64,000 bases of DNA. Source: Carnegiea gigantea. Its lineage: Eukaryota > Streptophyta > Magnoliopsida > Caryophyllales > Cactaceae. The notes beneath the pieces were generated by a model. The model did no database searches, was not told where the DNA came from, and saw only the letters and a list, made by a program, of their open reading frames with translations. The position numbers and the translations under genes were made by a program. The stretch lies in assembly GCA_029747015.1 (NCBI GenBank), contig JAKOGI010000340.1, positions 264,001-328,000 of the forward strand. The letters run 5' to 3'. Numbering within the stretch: position 1 is the first letter of the stretch; every line of letters begins with the position of its first letter. This document shows, piece by piece, positions 1-12,344 of this stretch.

Positions 1-482
1 TAGACATGGTATGTTGGACTACCTCCAAAAAGGGCATGATCTCTTTGATCATGAGGTACTTGAGTCGCAACTACATAAACGGGGATAGTTGAGGGCATCA
101 CCAACAAAAAGCAAAAGGATGAATGGGAGGTGGAGAAGATGGAGGAGCGTAAACTTGTGGAAGCATTGAGGGAAAGCGAGAAAGGGGCTAAGGTGATAGT
201 AAAACTGAGTTTTCATGAAAAGGGGAGTGTAGGTGTTCACAAAGCTACTAGGAAGTCTAGTGGTCTTGGAGGTGAGGCGGAAATGTTGGTTGATGAAAAT
301 GTGGCTGTGATTCGGTCCCATGCAACGATGTTTTCGAAGGGAAGAAAGATGGCATGCTGAAGCCAGTGGGGGCGACCACAAGGTTAGGTTTATGGCTAAA
401 ATTGTCAATAAGCTAGAGACGGATGTTGCGGAGCAACCCCGCTGGGAGCCATGTATTTCCTTTGCCTTAACTACCGCGACTT
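1..482. other. Unassigned segment left of element B
   Basis: No recognisable gene. A 76-codon plus-strand frame at 130-360 is rich in Lys, Glu and Gly but shows no family motif. It may be a fragment of a decayed transposon. The segment ends where the LTR of element B begins. Confidence 0.3.
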
Positions 483-1968
483 TGTTTTAATTTCCGCAAG
501 CATACGGTTGATATTGTCGTAGCAACTATGCATGTCGATCCACAGGGATAGGTTATGAAATCAAGCCACTAAACTGAAAGTAAATAACAGGTCTAAGATA
601 AGAGGAAATTTTTATTAGATCAACTAAATTCTAGGGTCTAATAGAACCAAAATCAAAAACTGAATGTCATCAATTTCGACCTGTAGATCCAAATAATAAA
701 ACGAATGATATTAATCTGAGCAAGCCAAATTATACACTGGCAGCCACCAAAGTAGATCATTAGCCAGTCGAATTCAATCACTCTTTTCTGAATTTGAATT
801 TGAGAACCAACTCCAATGCCCAAAAATTTCAGAATTAGGATCAATTGCTTGAACTCTTGATGGAAAATTAAAGTAAAGTGCACTCAAATTTCATGAACCC
901 AAGCTCAGTTACACATAACACAAATTTAGATCTGAAGTTCGAAAGTGGAAAGATGAACAGAACCTGAAATTCGTAAATAAAGCTACTGCTACTCTCAATA
1001 TGAAGCTGAGAAAAAGGGGAAAAAATTGAAAATATAAAAAATTCTCCTCTCTATCTACTCTGTTCTCTCTCTGTCTTCCCCCTTTTTCGAACACCCAGCA
1101 ATCGAAATATCAAGCCCTCCTCTCCATTAATTCCGAATTAAAGCCCTCCTCTTTACTATTTGAAACCGTTAAAAGTGATGATGATGCTGAAAGGTAACGG
1201 CAAGTGGAATTAATGCAATGAATGATGGAGGAGACAGAAGAAGAACAGGGATGCGGTTATGGTGCCTGGAGAATATGAAGAGCTGCTCTGCTCTTTTCCG
1301 GGTTCTTTGTGGTGGTAAATGAAGAGGGAAAACGTGAGGCAGTGAAAGAGGAAGGAGGTCACGTGCGAAGCATGTGGTTTTCTTTAAGTGAAAGCAGGCT
1401 GGAGATGGAGGGGAACGAATTGGGCCGGCCCTTGAAAGGGAGAGAAGGGTTGTCGGGTCATGTGCATGCCATGTGAGTTTTAAGTGAGGAGGAATGAACC
1501 TGCAGGCTGGACTGGTGATTGGGCTTCGAGTGAAACAGGTCACGGCTGCTTTGTGAAAAAGGGAACTGGACGGGCCCAAAAAAAGGGACAAAAGGGAAAG
1601 AGGGAGCCTGGGAGAAGGAGAAGAAGGTGCCCGGGCTGGGCCTTGATGCTGGACTTCGGACTGGTGATGCCTGGCTGGACCAACCCACAAGAGGGAAAAA
1701 GGCAAAAGAAGGAGGAAGGCAGATTGAGTCACGGATCTGGGATGTTGGGCGTGCCTGGCCTGGTCCTTTTTTCCCCCTTCCTTGTTGCCCTCTTTGATCC
1801 GAACCAACCGTTGCACTTGTTCGGGCGAACTTATTGACTATTTTCCAAGGCTTTTCCAGTTGCTACAAAATAGATAAAAATAGTATTAAAATTCTAATTT
1901 AACCAATTTATTCCGAGCAATTATTAGATAATAAAAGGGTATAAAATATCATAATTTCTGGTTGAACA
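483..1968 (-). repeat. 3' LTR of element B
   Basis: On the minus strand it starts TGTTCAACC at 1968, directly after a tract reading GGTGTGGGGGTATT, and ends ...CA at 483. The terminal part at 490-560 (CCGCAAG ... CCACAGGGA) resembles the complement of the end of element A's LTR, which supports the left limit. About 1,486 bp. The left edge is less certain than the right. Confidence 0.55.
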
Positions 1969-3892
1969 AATACCCCCACACCTAATCTCTGCTCGTCCTT
2001 AAGTAAAATAAAACTAAAAATTCTAAAAAAAATAAAATTCTAACTCATTTTCATAAAAATTACGGTTGCACTTAGCATGTGCAACAAGCCCTTTAAACCC
2101 CTAGGTTACCCCTAATTGGACAAGTAAGGTCTCGTGACGGTTCGCAGAAACCCACAAAATTTATAAAAGAAAACAAAAAAATGAAAATTAAAAATCTTTT
2201 CTTTTTTTCCACAAAAATGTATGTATACAACACCGAGGGAAAAATATATACACATATTCCAATCAACCACCTCACGAGCAACCAAAGCACTAAATTACAT
2301 ATAAACGCAATGTACGCATCAAGAAATTCTTAATCCCCACTGATGATATCTATGCACAATCTTTTACCCCACTTAGAAATTATGTACAAGTATGACTGGT
2401 AAAACCTCACTTTAGGAGAAATGTGTAACACTCCCACTCATGTGTTTAAAATATAACAGGGTTCACTCAATTCTCTTTCAATTAAACAAATTATCATAAG
2501 CTTACTAAGATTTTTGATTCTCTAACACTAAAATGCAAAATACAAAATAATAATCAAGAGAAGTTTTCAGGGTTGTAATGGGGCTGCGGGTAAAAGGTAA
2601 GAGAGGGACAACTGAATTGGGAAATGAGGAGCTAAAAGCCAAGCTAATGAGCCAACACTTACACCAACTTTAATAATCATACATTCTCTCAAAACAAAAT
2701 AGAGCACACCCCACAACAATGGATCATTGGAAATGAGTATATACAATGATAACATTCATGCCAATCATTCTTACTCACAACTCTTTTTAGATTTTTTTTG
2801 AGATTTTATCAACTTTTTTTCATCTTTCCTTGGAAACTTTTTCCGTTGGTTTTTCATTCATCTTTCTTGCTTTTTTTTTTCTTTTTTTTTTCCTAAGAAG
2901 AAACTGAATGAATGGCATGTACAAGAACAATAAAACTCAATTTCCAAACGGTCACCATGATACGTCCCCATAACCAAGACTAACCACCAATAACATAAAC
3001 ATCCAAAAAACTACCCCACAAATAATGAAGTGTTGCCCCACCAGCCTTGGCTTAGAGAAAGGAAATGTGTTTAGGTCAATGGCTAAAATGACGGGTTCAC
3101 AACAGAAAGGGTTAAGGCTCAAAGGGGTAGTAAAGCGGTAAAACATTCAAATCAGGATGGCAGTTTGGCTATGTAGCTCACAAAAACAAATGGATGCCTC
3201 TATCATATTATTATAATGCATATGCTAAATGTTATTTCAAAGAGAATCAAAGCAAGTTCTACAGATGAATCACAGAAAAGATACACATGAAAGAAAAATA
3301 TGAGATTAAAAATGATGAATTAGTCTATGAGGCTCAAAAGCTCACAAGTCCGTCTATCAAAGTCTAGCTTGCTTAAATAATGTCGGGAATTAGGATCCTA
3401 TACAAATATCACACCATAGGACTAAGTTATATCAGTGCACACTACAACTATATACAATCTAATATTCAAGTACAAGAGAATATAGTCAACCAGAAATAGC
3501 ACAAAAACAAAACAAAAATCTTTTGGATTTTCAAAAATTTCCCTTTTTTTTCGTTGTTTGTAATTTTGGTTGAATTTTGAACAAACTTTTCCCACCTCCA
3601 TACCTAAATCGGATAGTGTCATAATTGGGAGCTGAAGGAAACACAAAAGAAAATTGAAAAAGAAAAACAAATATACAAAAAGAAAACTAAGACTCAAAAA
3701 GAAAGAAAAATGATAGGACTTTGAAACTCAAAAAGAAAACAATAAAAATAAAATAAGGCAAAAAATATATACAAGCGAAAACAAAATTAAAAAGAGAATA
3801 AAGAGAGGAACAATTATACGAGATCATGTGCAAAAGTACACCTATACTATAGCCTCCTGAAATCTACTTAGATAAGGGCTTATGGAGTATCA
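1969..3892 (-). other. 3' noncoding region of element B
   Basis: About 1.9 kb of AT-rich DNA with no supported frame. It corresponds to the 3' noncoding part of element A (9000-10617). A stretch near 2070-2145, read on the minus strand, matches the A sequence around 10430-10500 (the shared GGGTTTAAAGGGCTTGTTGCA region). Confidence 0.6.
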
Positions 3893-5158
3893 GTCACTCC
3901 ATATTAAGTGAAACATTGCTACTCAAACCAAAACCCATTAGAGCACGTAGTAGCTTATCGAATATAAAAGACCAACTCTCAAACACATGAAAATAGTAAA
4001 AAGCAGAAAGTTGAAGCCAGAAAGAGCACATCCATCATGTCAATGCAGCACATGTAAGGGCCTGCTTCCACTTGTCAAACTGTTGGGCACGAACATCAAA
4101 CAGGCATATGTATTTAAAATTAACCAAAAGTCCACAAGTGTCTTAATATCAAAATGCGCTAAAGTCTTATCTAAATCAAAATTCTCAGTGACAATGGCCT
4201 TAGGCTCAACAAATTCAAACTTGTGAGATTCAAAGAAGATGTCAATAATGATGGGCTCAAAAGAGAATGACTCATATTCAACACACATATCCACATCCAA
4301 ACCCACATTGATATGAAACCCACATCAAAAAAATTCATATTTCACAGAAAGAGCATTAGCATCAAATTCCAAATTAGTGGGCTCATCTTCCTCCTCACAT
4401 GACTCCTATGAAATATCTTGTATGTCGTCTAAATCACAAGGCTTAACTTCAGTCGTGATGCTCATATCTGACTCACTAGCATTCTCAACATCTACACCCA
4501 CCTCAAACTCAAAAGAGTCATTAAAAGGGGAGGGTGGGTCGATATAAATTAAGACGCCATTAGCGACGTCCTTATGTGAGCTAGGTCCAGATGCAAGGTC
4601 AAGGGATAGAGATGGAGGGGGTCACTCTCTTGTTCTAGGCTAGGTAAAGGCATGACATCATTCAAGTTAAGTCTAGCAAGATAAGAGGATTCAAAATCAT
4701 CATAAAGACTAACTTCAGGTTTAGGAGATCCTAAACTAGAGTCAGGCTCACTATAATTCTCCATACTTTGATTAAAACATTGAGAATATTCTATAATTCT
4801 CTCTTTCATTGTCTCTACCATTTTATCAATCAAGTCATTTAATGTCTTTTCAACACTTGTACATGTAGCATCAACATAATAACGATAAGGACAATTATAA
4901 GCATCATGATCAGAAGTCTCACAATATCCACACAAAATAGGAGCCATAGAAGAGTATTGGATCATATGACTTCCTATAGTGATTCTAGTGGTAAGGATCA
5001 GCATGAAAAGCAAACTCACCATGAGTAGGATATTTGAAGGTCTCTTTAGCTTGTTCATATTCATTAGTATCCCAAGCCAATTTTTCAAAGAAATTCCACA
5101 CCTCATCTTGAGTTCTAGACAACAATCCTATTAAACTTCCAAGACATATAGACTCAAC
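3893..5158 (-). pseudogene. Gag-like protein of element B, C-terminal part (broken)
   Basis: Gag-like structural protein fragment, continuous with the piece at 12345-12505 before element A inserted. The minus-strand translation aligns over its length with the gag of element A: a segment with WDTNEYEQAKETF, then a CCHC zinc knuckle (C-x2-C-x4-H-x4-C, CGYCETSDHDAYNC) near 4908-4867. Next come a D/E-rich linker (GSPKPEVSLYDDFE), a VEYESFSFEP repeat unit near 4270, and a C-terminal stretch FDKLLRALMGF near 3930. The frame is broken several times, for example at 4549 and 4040, and cannot give a full protein. The inferred role is RNA binding and particle assembly, from the zinc knuckle and the element context. 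Confidence 0.7.
5154..5158. repeat. Left target-site duplication of element A (TCAAC)
   Basis: TCAAC immediately precedes the 5'-TG of the left LTR. The same five bases follow the CA end of the right LTR at 12345-12349. Confidence 0.85.
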
Positions 5159-6881
5159 TGTTCGTACCAAAAATGAGCTATTTTTAAGGTACTTTTACAC
5201 CTGTTTTATGCTGGTTTTTATCGTATTTTTAAGGATTTTAACTGATTTTATTTTATTTTGCAGGTTTTGAATAATTTCGAATAAATCGCCAAAAATACGA
5301 GAAAAAATAGTGGAAATGTCGGGAATTGAAGAACCGGGCCAGAATTTCACTGAACCGGCCCAATTAAAAAATCGGACCGACTCATGCTGAACCGAACCCG
5401 GTTCACTTAAAGATTTCCCCCTCCCCTTCACTCCCTCTCTTCACGTCCCTCTTCTTTCCCCAGAACCTAGAGCCCCAAACTCCATCTTCCTCACCATCCC
5501 CATCTCCTTCCTCTCTCTACCTCGCATCTCTCTCTCTTCCACGTCACCACCATTGCTGTCCCCCTCTACCGCGTTTCATGCTAACGGTGGCAGCCCAACA
5601 CCTCACCAATGCCATCTACACCATCCACGAAGACACGAATCGAAGGGTCGAAATTGAAGCAGCATTCGAGTATAAATGGACAGCGACGCCATTGAAAAAG
5701 GAAGCTAGGTAATTTTTAGGGTTAGGTTAGATTTAATTTAAGTTTAGGTTTAGTTTTAAGTTTTAATTTTGCTTTTGTTCCAGCTATTCAAATTTTAGGG
5801 CAAATTTTAGTTTTAGGGTTTGACGTTAGAATGAGTTTTTGGGTTCGAATTTCTTATAATTATGCTATACTTTTGAGTCTTCCAATAGCAATTCACAATT
5901 TTAGTTCGATTTTGCGAGAATTGGAAGTGGTTTTGCTTAGAAATTTTGAAGTTTTCCTTTGCCTGTTCAAATTACTTCCCTTCCCATGAACATCACCTCT
6001 GCGAGCTGCTCTTCTTTCCCTTGATGAATGCATCAGGATGATGGTGGAATTCCTTCATAATTTCTGCTCCAGGTTCTGGGTTGCTCAACTCCTCTGTTTG
6101 TTCTGCTTTCGTTCCCAATCCCCCTTCCCTGTTACCCGTTTCCTCTGTTCTATTCTCAATCCCTCGCCCCTTTGCTCAGTGGTTGTCTGTTTGCTTGATT
6201 TGGTTGAATTGAGTATATTTGGAAGCTAGTTTAATCAACTAGAATAACTGATTCTGGAATGGGAACTTGATCTGTTGAGTTCGATTGTCTATGATTGTTT
6301 GGGCATGCTTGCTTGGTTGCTTATGTTGGTTATTGTAGCTGATTATTGTGCTGAATTGATGCGTTTCTGTTTTGGGCCTTGGTGAGATTAATAAACAGTG
6401 ACCTATTTAGGATAGATTATAATAGTTAGTTTGGTTGCGTGATTACTAATCTGATTTTAAGTTGGCTAAATAAGTCGAGTTAGTAGTTTGGTTGAATTAG
6501 TTGAGTTAGTAGTTTAGGAAATTTAGTTTGGTTGATTTAAGTTCGAATAGTCTTGTTGATTTCTCAGGTTTAGATGGCTTCGATGATTCGAAAGATTTGG
6601 CTTGGCTTCGTTTAGTTGAATGCTTAGGTTTAATTCATGTAAGTTCATTAATTTAAGTTGCGTACCTTTGATTCAATTGAGAGTTTGGATGATCGTTTAG
6701 TTGAATTAAGATGTTAGATTGCTGTAAATAATTTCATTTAGTTTAGTGTAGCTAATTAGTTAATCCTCACTTTTTATGACCTAAAACTCTTCCATCGTCC
6801 CTGTGGAAACGACCCTCAAGTACTACAGCGAGAGCTGTACACTTGCGGCACTTTTATTTAAACTCTCAATTTTTCCCAACA
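5159..6881 (+). repeat. 5' LTR of element A
   Basis: 1,723 bp, starting TGTTCGTACC and ending CCCAACA. It aligns end to end with 10618-12344. A pyrimidine-rich stretch at 5405-5570 precedes a TATA-like motif at 5671. The last about 100 bp (from 6788) is shared in outline with element B. Confidence 0.9.
5671..5677 (+). promoter_or_regulatory. Candidate TATA box in the left LTR
   Basis: TATAAAT, conserved in the right LTR at 11133-11139, lies downstream of a CT-rich tract. It could start the genomic transcript. This is a motif call only. Confidence 0.3.
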
Positions 6882-6887
6882 AGTTTT

Positions 6888-6905
6888 TGGCGCCGTTGCC
6901 GGGGA
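6888..6905 (+). other. Primer binding site, tRNA-Asp type
   Basis: TGGCGCCGTTGCCGGGGA lies six bases after the LTR end. It is complementary to the 3' acceptor end of plant tRNA-Asp including CCA, as recalled for Athila and Tat-type Ty3 elements. Confidence 0.85.
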
Positions 6906-7263
6906 CGACGGCATGAGATTAGGTCATATTTTCATTTTCGTTGCTACTTTCTTATTTCGTTGCTTTGATTTGTCTATTTCGTTTATTGGTGATGATTTGT
7001 TTAAATGATGTGTTTTGGTCATTTTGTAACTTTATTTTGGCATAGATACCAACTTTCTTTATTTTGTTATCAATTGTTATTTAGTTTAATCATTTCTTCA
7101 AAAAAATTCAAAAATCACAAAAAATGGAAAAACTTAAAATCCAAAAACATTTGAAAAACTTGAAAACCACAAAAAATTTTTGAAAAGCCAAAAAACCCAA
7201 AAAAATTGAAAAATTGAAAACCTCTAAAAATTGAAAAACTTTAAAAACTTTAAAAATTTCAAA
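6906..7263 (+). other. Untranslated leader of element A
   Basis: AT-rich leader between the primer site and the gag start. It ends in an A-rich stretch with many AAAAA runs (7099-7263). No frame is supported. Confidence 0.6.
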
Positions 7264-8999
7264 ATGCCAGTTTTTAGTTTCCCGCAATATGAGCAAGAAC
7301 CTTGTTGGAATTATTTTTCAAGACTTAATGATTACGTGCTCAACTGAATCATAATTTTCAAAAATGGGAAATTTGTGAGGTCATTATTGAGGGTCTAAAT
7401 ATTGAGTCAAGGAGTTATATTGAATCACTTTTTCCTGGAGGTTTAATAGAATTATTATCTAAAACTCAAAATGAAGTTTGGGATTTCTTTGAAAAATTAG
7501 CTTGGGAAACTTACGCGTTTGAGCAAGCTAATGAGACTTTTAGATACCCGACTCATGGAGAGTATGATTTTCATGCTAATTCTTACCCTTCAGAACATGT
7601 TGTGAATTCATATGACCCATTTTATTCTTGTGTGCCTCCTGTCTTGTGCAATTATTGTGAATCTCCTGATCATGATGCTTATACTTGTCCTTTTCGTGCT
7701 TATGTTGATGCTACTTGTGCAAGGTTTGAAAAGAAAATTAATGAATTGACTGATCAAATGGTAGAGACAATGAAAAAGAAAATTACTGAATACTCTCCAT
7801 GTTTTAATCAAAATAGGGAGACTTCTAGTGAGATTGATGCTAGTTTAGGATCTCCTAAACTGGACATTAGTCTCTATGATGATTATGAACCCTCTTATTC
7901 TGCTAGGGCTGATTTGAATGAAAAGATGTGTTTGCCTAATCTAGATCAAGAGCGTGACCTCTCTATATCTCTATCAACAGACCTTGCATCCTACACTAGC
8001 TCACTCAAAGATGTCACTAAAGATATCTTAATTTATGTAGACCTACCCACCACTCTGAATGACTGTCGTGCACTGGAAGTGGGTGAACAATCTAATTTAG
8101 TTAGTGAGTTAGAAACAAGCATCGCACCTGCAGTTAAGCTTCATGATTTTGATGATATGAAAGATATTTCACAGGAATTACATGATGAGACACCTGAGCT
8201 CACTATGTTGGACTTCGATGATGATATTCTTTATGCAAAATATGAATCTTTTTCATATGGGCTCGATGTTACTGAAGGTTTTGATGTGGGTTTTCATGTT
8301 GAATTTGAATCATTCTCTTTTGATCCCATCTGTCTTGACCTTCTGTTTAAATTAGATGATAATATTCTGCCTATAGAATACGAATCTTTTTCTTATGAGT
8401 TCGAGACCCATGGAAGTTCTAATGATGGATTTTGTGTTGAGTATGAGTCCTTCTCTTTTGACTCCATCCAAACTGACTTCCTTTTTGATTATTACAAGTC
8501 TGATTTTGTTGAGTTTGAGATCATTGCCACTAAGACTTTTATTGTAGACCAGACTCATACGCACATTGGACTTAACAGAGTTGTAAAATTTGCACCCTTT
8601 ATTTTGCCTAGATTGCTCGTTTATGTTGATATCGTTTCTAGGCCAATGACCTCACTACCGGCTCATTCTGAGTATGTCCATTTCCTTCCTGATTGGGCCC
8701 AACTGTTTGATAATTTGAAGCGGGCCCTTATGTATGTTTTATTGGCTATGTGGATGTACTCTATCTGGTTCCAACTCACTGCTTTTCATTGTTGCTATAT
8801 TATTGAGAGTTGGGTTTCTTTGTTTGATAAGCTGTTACGTGCTCTAACGAGTTTTGATTTAAATAGCACTTTTCAACTTAATATGGAGTGGCTGATGCTC
8901 CAGAAGTCTCATAGTTTGGGTACAATCTGTATCCAATCTGGTATGATCATTCCAACCTTCTTCTCTTTTTCCTTTCTTTTCTTTCTTTTTTGTAATTAG
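7264..8999 (+). pseudogene. Gag-like protein of element A, one frameshift near 7335
   Basis: The only protein of this element. ATG 7264 (MPVFSFPQYEQE...) matches the start of element B's gag. One base is missing near 7335 relative to B, giving a TGA shortly after; from about 7340 the frame is open to TAA at 8999. Domains in order: an N-terminal capsid-like part (VWDFFEKLAWETYAFEQA near 7470-7530), a CCHC zinc knuckle at 7647-7688 (CNYCESPDHDAYTC), a Lys-rich helix (EKKINELTDQMVETMKKKI), and an acidic linker. Four YESFS-type repeats follow (8241, 8301, 8379, 8442), then a hydrophobic stretch around 8725-8800 (YVLLAMWMYSIWF) and a Phe-rich tail. Full length would be about 578 residues. Role inferred: RNA binding and particle formation. 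No known family name is assigned. Confidence 0.8.
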
Positions 9000-10617
9000 T
9001 TGTAGATAATTAGGACTGTGAATATACGGGTGATCAATCTTGAGGAGCAATTTGGAAAATGTTGAGTCGTGTGGGTTATGATCACCCTTGGTTGTGTTAT
9101 AATTTTGTAAATATTTGTTAATTGTTGATATCTAGGATTGTGAGTAGTTGTGAATATCTAGGATTGTTCTTGTGTATGTTTAGTTTCTTTGTTTGGTTTC
9201 TTTGATTTTGTATTTTGTTTCCTTGGCTTTGTGTTTCGTCTAGTTTAGCAAGTTTTGGTTTTTGTTTGAATAGTTTCCTTTTGTTCTCTTTTTGGTGTTT
9301 CAGTGACCTTGTGTTTGGTCTTGTATTTTTGTTTTTCTTTTCTTTTGCCTTTTGTCTCGTTTTAGGTTTTTTTTGTGTTAGTTTGGGATTAAGTAGGTCC
9401 TTGATTTTGGTTTTGTGTTTGTGAATATGTGTGTTTGCTTTGGTTTTAGTTTCGATTTTGGCTTTCTTTTGTGATTTTGTTTTTCTTGGCTTTTGTAAAT
9501 ATGTGTGTGTGTGGTTTTGTTTTGTTTTTGGTTTTGTTTTTGATTTTTTGTGGTGTCCTAGTTTGTATATATTTGTAGTTTAGTGTGGTTTTATGGTTGT
9601 ACAGCTGAAGTTTTGGTGTGGGGGTGAGGTGCCCATTTTTGAAATTTTTGAAAATTTTGAAGATTTTTGATTTTGTTTTTTGGGAACGTTTGTACTATAT
9701 CTGATTGACTTAAAACCTATGTGCTTTAGCCTGTATGTAAGTATGATGTGCATTATAAGTCTCTAACCTCAAATGTGATATTCTAAGCCCTAATTCTAAC
9801 TCTAGTTGTTCATTATACGTTGTGTAATCCAGTCCTTATTTATTCCTTCATCATTATCTTTAGGTCTTAGGTTTCCATGAATGATTCTCCCACTAGCTTG
9901 TGATACGATTACTTTGAAAAGAAGTGTACTATGAATAAGAATGAAAGAAAGAAAAAAGAGATGAAATAATATTTGGAATGACAAGTATCTCTTTGAGTCA
10001 TGCGCTACTGGGCGTTACCCTTTGAGGCATGTGCTACTGGGTGTTACCCTTTGAGGCAATATTGCTATTGGGAAAGCTTGCTTCTAAAGTCAGTATGATA
10101 ATAATGTGGTTGTGTCAGTCAAGTGGAATTGAGTTAATTCTGGTCAATCTAAGCCCTGAGATGATGATACAATTGCACATGAGTACCGGGATGGATTCAA
10201 AACCTTTATGTACAATGGGGTGAAAAATTAGTACTTTGATGTCATTTAGGAGGTAGAGGGCTTTGAAGTACATTTTATGCATGTACAGGTCAATAATTGG
10301 GTACATGGGTGATTTAACTGATTAGAATGTGTGCATATTTTTTCCAAATTTTATACATATCAGTTTTGAGAAAAATAAAAAAGATTTTTCTTTATTTTTG
10401 AAATAATCTTTGTGGGTATTTCACTTGGAAACCCTCACGAGACCTCACTCGTTCACTTGGGAGATCGAGGGGTTTAAAGGGCTTGTTGCATACGCTAAAT
10501 GTGACCGTGATTCCTACGACAGTGAGTTAGGATTTTTTTTTTCTTATTTTCCATTTTCTTTTAGTTAGTTTAGTTTGTTTTACTCGATGACAAGCAAAAT
10601 CTTGGTGTGAGGATATT
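9000..10617 (+). other. 3' noncoding region of element A, ending in the polypurine tract
   Basis: About 1.6 kb without a credible gene. It starts with a T-rich stretch (9170-9560). Two GGTGTG-type purine tracts occur, at about 9613-9625 and directly before the right LTR (CTTGGTGTGAGGATATT, ending at 10617). The second is the likely plus-strand primer. A small direct repeat with GGCGTTACCCTTTGAGGCA lies at about 10011-10060. Confidence 0.6.
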
Positions 10618-12344
10618 TGTTCGTACCAAAAATGAGCTATTTTTAAGGTACTTTTACACCTGTTTTATGCTCGTTTTTATCGTATTTTTAAGGTCTTTAA
10701 CTGATTTTATTTTATTTTGCCGGTTTTGAATAATTTCGAATAAATGGCCAAAAATACGAGAAAAAATAGTGGAAATGTCAGGAATTGAAGAACCAGGCCA
10801 GAATTTCACTGAACCAGCCCAGTTAAAAAACCGGACCGGCTCACGCTGAACCGAACCCGGTTCACTTAAAGCATTTTCCCCTCCCCTTCACTCCCTCTCT
10901 TCGCGTCCCTCTTCTTTCCCCAGAACCCACAGCCCCGAACTCCATCTTCCTCACCATCCCCATCTCCTTCCTCTCTCTACCTCGCATCTCTCTCTCTCTT
11001 CCACGTCACCACCATTGCTGTCCCCCTCTACTGCGTTTCACGCTAACGGTGGCAGCCCAACACCTCATCAACGCCATCTACACCATCCACGAAGACACGA
11101 ATCGAAGGGTTGAAATTGAAGCAGCGTTCGAGTATAAATGGACAGCGACGCTATTGAAAAAGGAAGCCAGGTAATTTTTAGGGTTAGGTTAGATTTAATT
11201 TAAGTTTAGGTTTAGTTTTAAGTTTTAATTTTGCTTTCATTCCAGCTATTCGAATTTTAGGGCAAATTTCAGTTTTAGGGTTTGATGTTAGAATGAGTTT
11301 TTGGGTCCGAATTTCTTGTAATTATGCTATACTTTTGAGTCTTCCAGTAGCAATTCACAATTTTAGTTCGATTTTGCGAGAATTGGATGTGGTTTTGCTT
11401 AGAAATTTTGAAGTTTTCCTTCCCCTCTTCGAATTACTTCCCTTCCCATGAACATCACCTCTGTGAGCTGCTCTTCTTTCCTTTGATGAATGCATCAGGA
11501 TGATGGTGGAATTCCTTCATAATTTCTGCTCTAGGTTCTGGGTTGCTCAACTCCTCTGTTTGTTCTACTTTCGTTCCCAATCCCCCTTCCCTGTTACCCG
11601 TTTCCTCTGTTCTATTCTCAATCCCTCGCCCCTTTGCTTAGTGGTTGTCTGTTTGCTTGATTTGGTTGAATTGAGTATATTTGGAAGCTAGTTTAATTAA
11701 CTAGAATAACTGATTCTGGAATGGGAACTTGTTCTGTTGAGTTTGATTGGCTATGATTGTTTGGGCATGCTTGGTTGGTTGCTTATGCTGGTTATTTTAG
11801 CTGATTATTGTGCTGAATTGATGCGTTTCTGTTTTGGGCCTTGGTGAGATTAATAAACAGTGACCTATTTAGGATAGATTATAATGGTTAGTTTGGTTGC
11901 GTGATTACTAATCTGATTTTAAGTTGGCTAAATAAATCGAGTTAGTAGTTTGGTTGAATTAGTTGAGTTAGTAGTTTAGGAAATTTAGTTTGGTTGATTT
12001 AAGTTCGGATAGTCTTGTTGATTTCTCAGGTTTAGATGGCTTCGATGATTCGAAAGATTTGGCTTGGCTTCGTTTAGTTGAATGCTTAGGTTTAATTCAT
12101 GTAAGTTCATTAATTTAAGTTGCGTACCTTTGATTCAATTGAGAGTTTGGATGATCGTTTAGTTGAAATAGGATGTTAGATTGCTTTAAATAATTTTATT
12201 TAGTTTAGTATAGCTAATTAGTTAATCCTCACTTTTTATGACCTAAAACTCTTCCATCGTCCCTGTGGAGACGACCCTCAAGTACTACAGCGAGAGCTGT
12301 ATACTTGCGGCACTTTTATTTAAACTCTTAATTTTTTTCCAACA
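10618..12344 (+). repeat. 3' LTR of element A
   Basis: 1,727 bp, TGTTCGTACC to CCAACA. It aligns with 5159-6881 with scattered substitutions and short indels, for example an extra CT in the CT-rich tract. It is followed by the right TSD TCAAC at 12345-12349. Confidence 0.9.

Larger units (their letters stand above)
5159..12344 (+). mobile_element. Element A: complete gag-only LTR retrotransposon (TR-GAG-like)
   Basis: Both LTRs are present (5159-6881 and 10618-12344), each TG...CA, with a 5-bp TSD TCAAC on both sides. A primer site matching the 3' end of plant tRNA-Asp lies at 6888-6905. The 3.7-kb internal region carries one long gag-like frame (7264-8999) and about 1.6 kb of noncoding DNA. 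No protease, polymerase, RNase H or integrase motif is seen in any frame. The layout fits the non-autonomous terminal-repeat elements with only a GAG domain (TR-GAG). The tRNA-Asp primer site suggests mobilisation by an Athila- or Tat-type Ty3 partner (inference). It sits inside the gag of element B, so it is younger than B. The LTRs differ at roughly a dozen positions in their first 260 bp, so the insertion is not recent. Confidence 0.9.

Noticed and set aside
5700..5760. Telomere-like TTAGGG/TTTAGGG stretch
   Set aside because: A few scattered TTAGG motifs lie inside the LTR of element A and are repeated in its other LTR. There is no regular array.
9215..9424. Phe/Leu-rich plus-strand frame, possible membrane peptide
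   Set aside because: It is a translation of a T-rich noncoding stretch in element A, with no counterpart recognised in element B.
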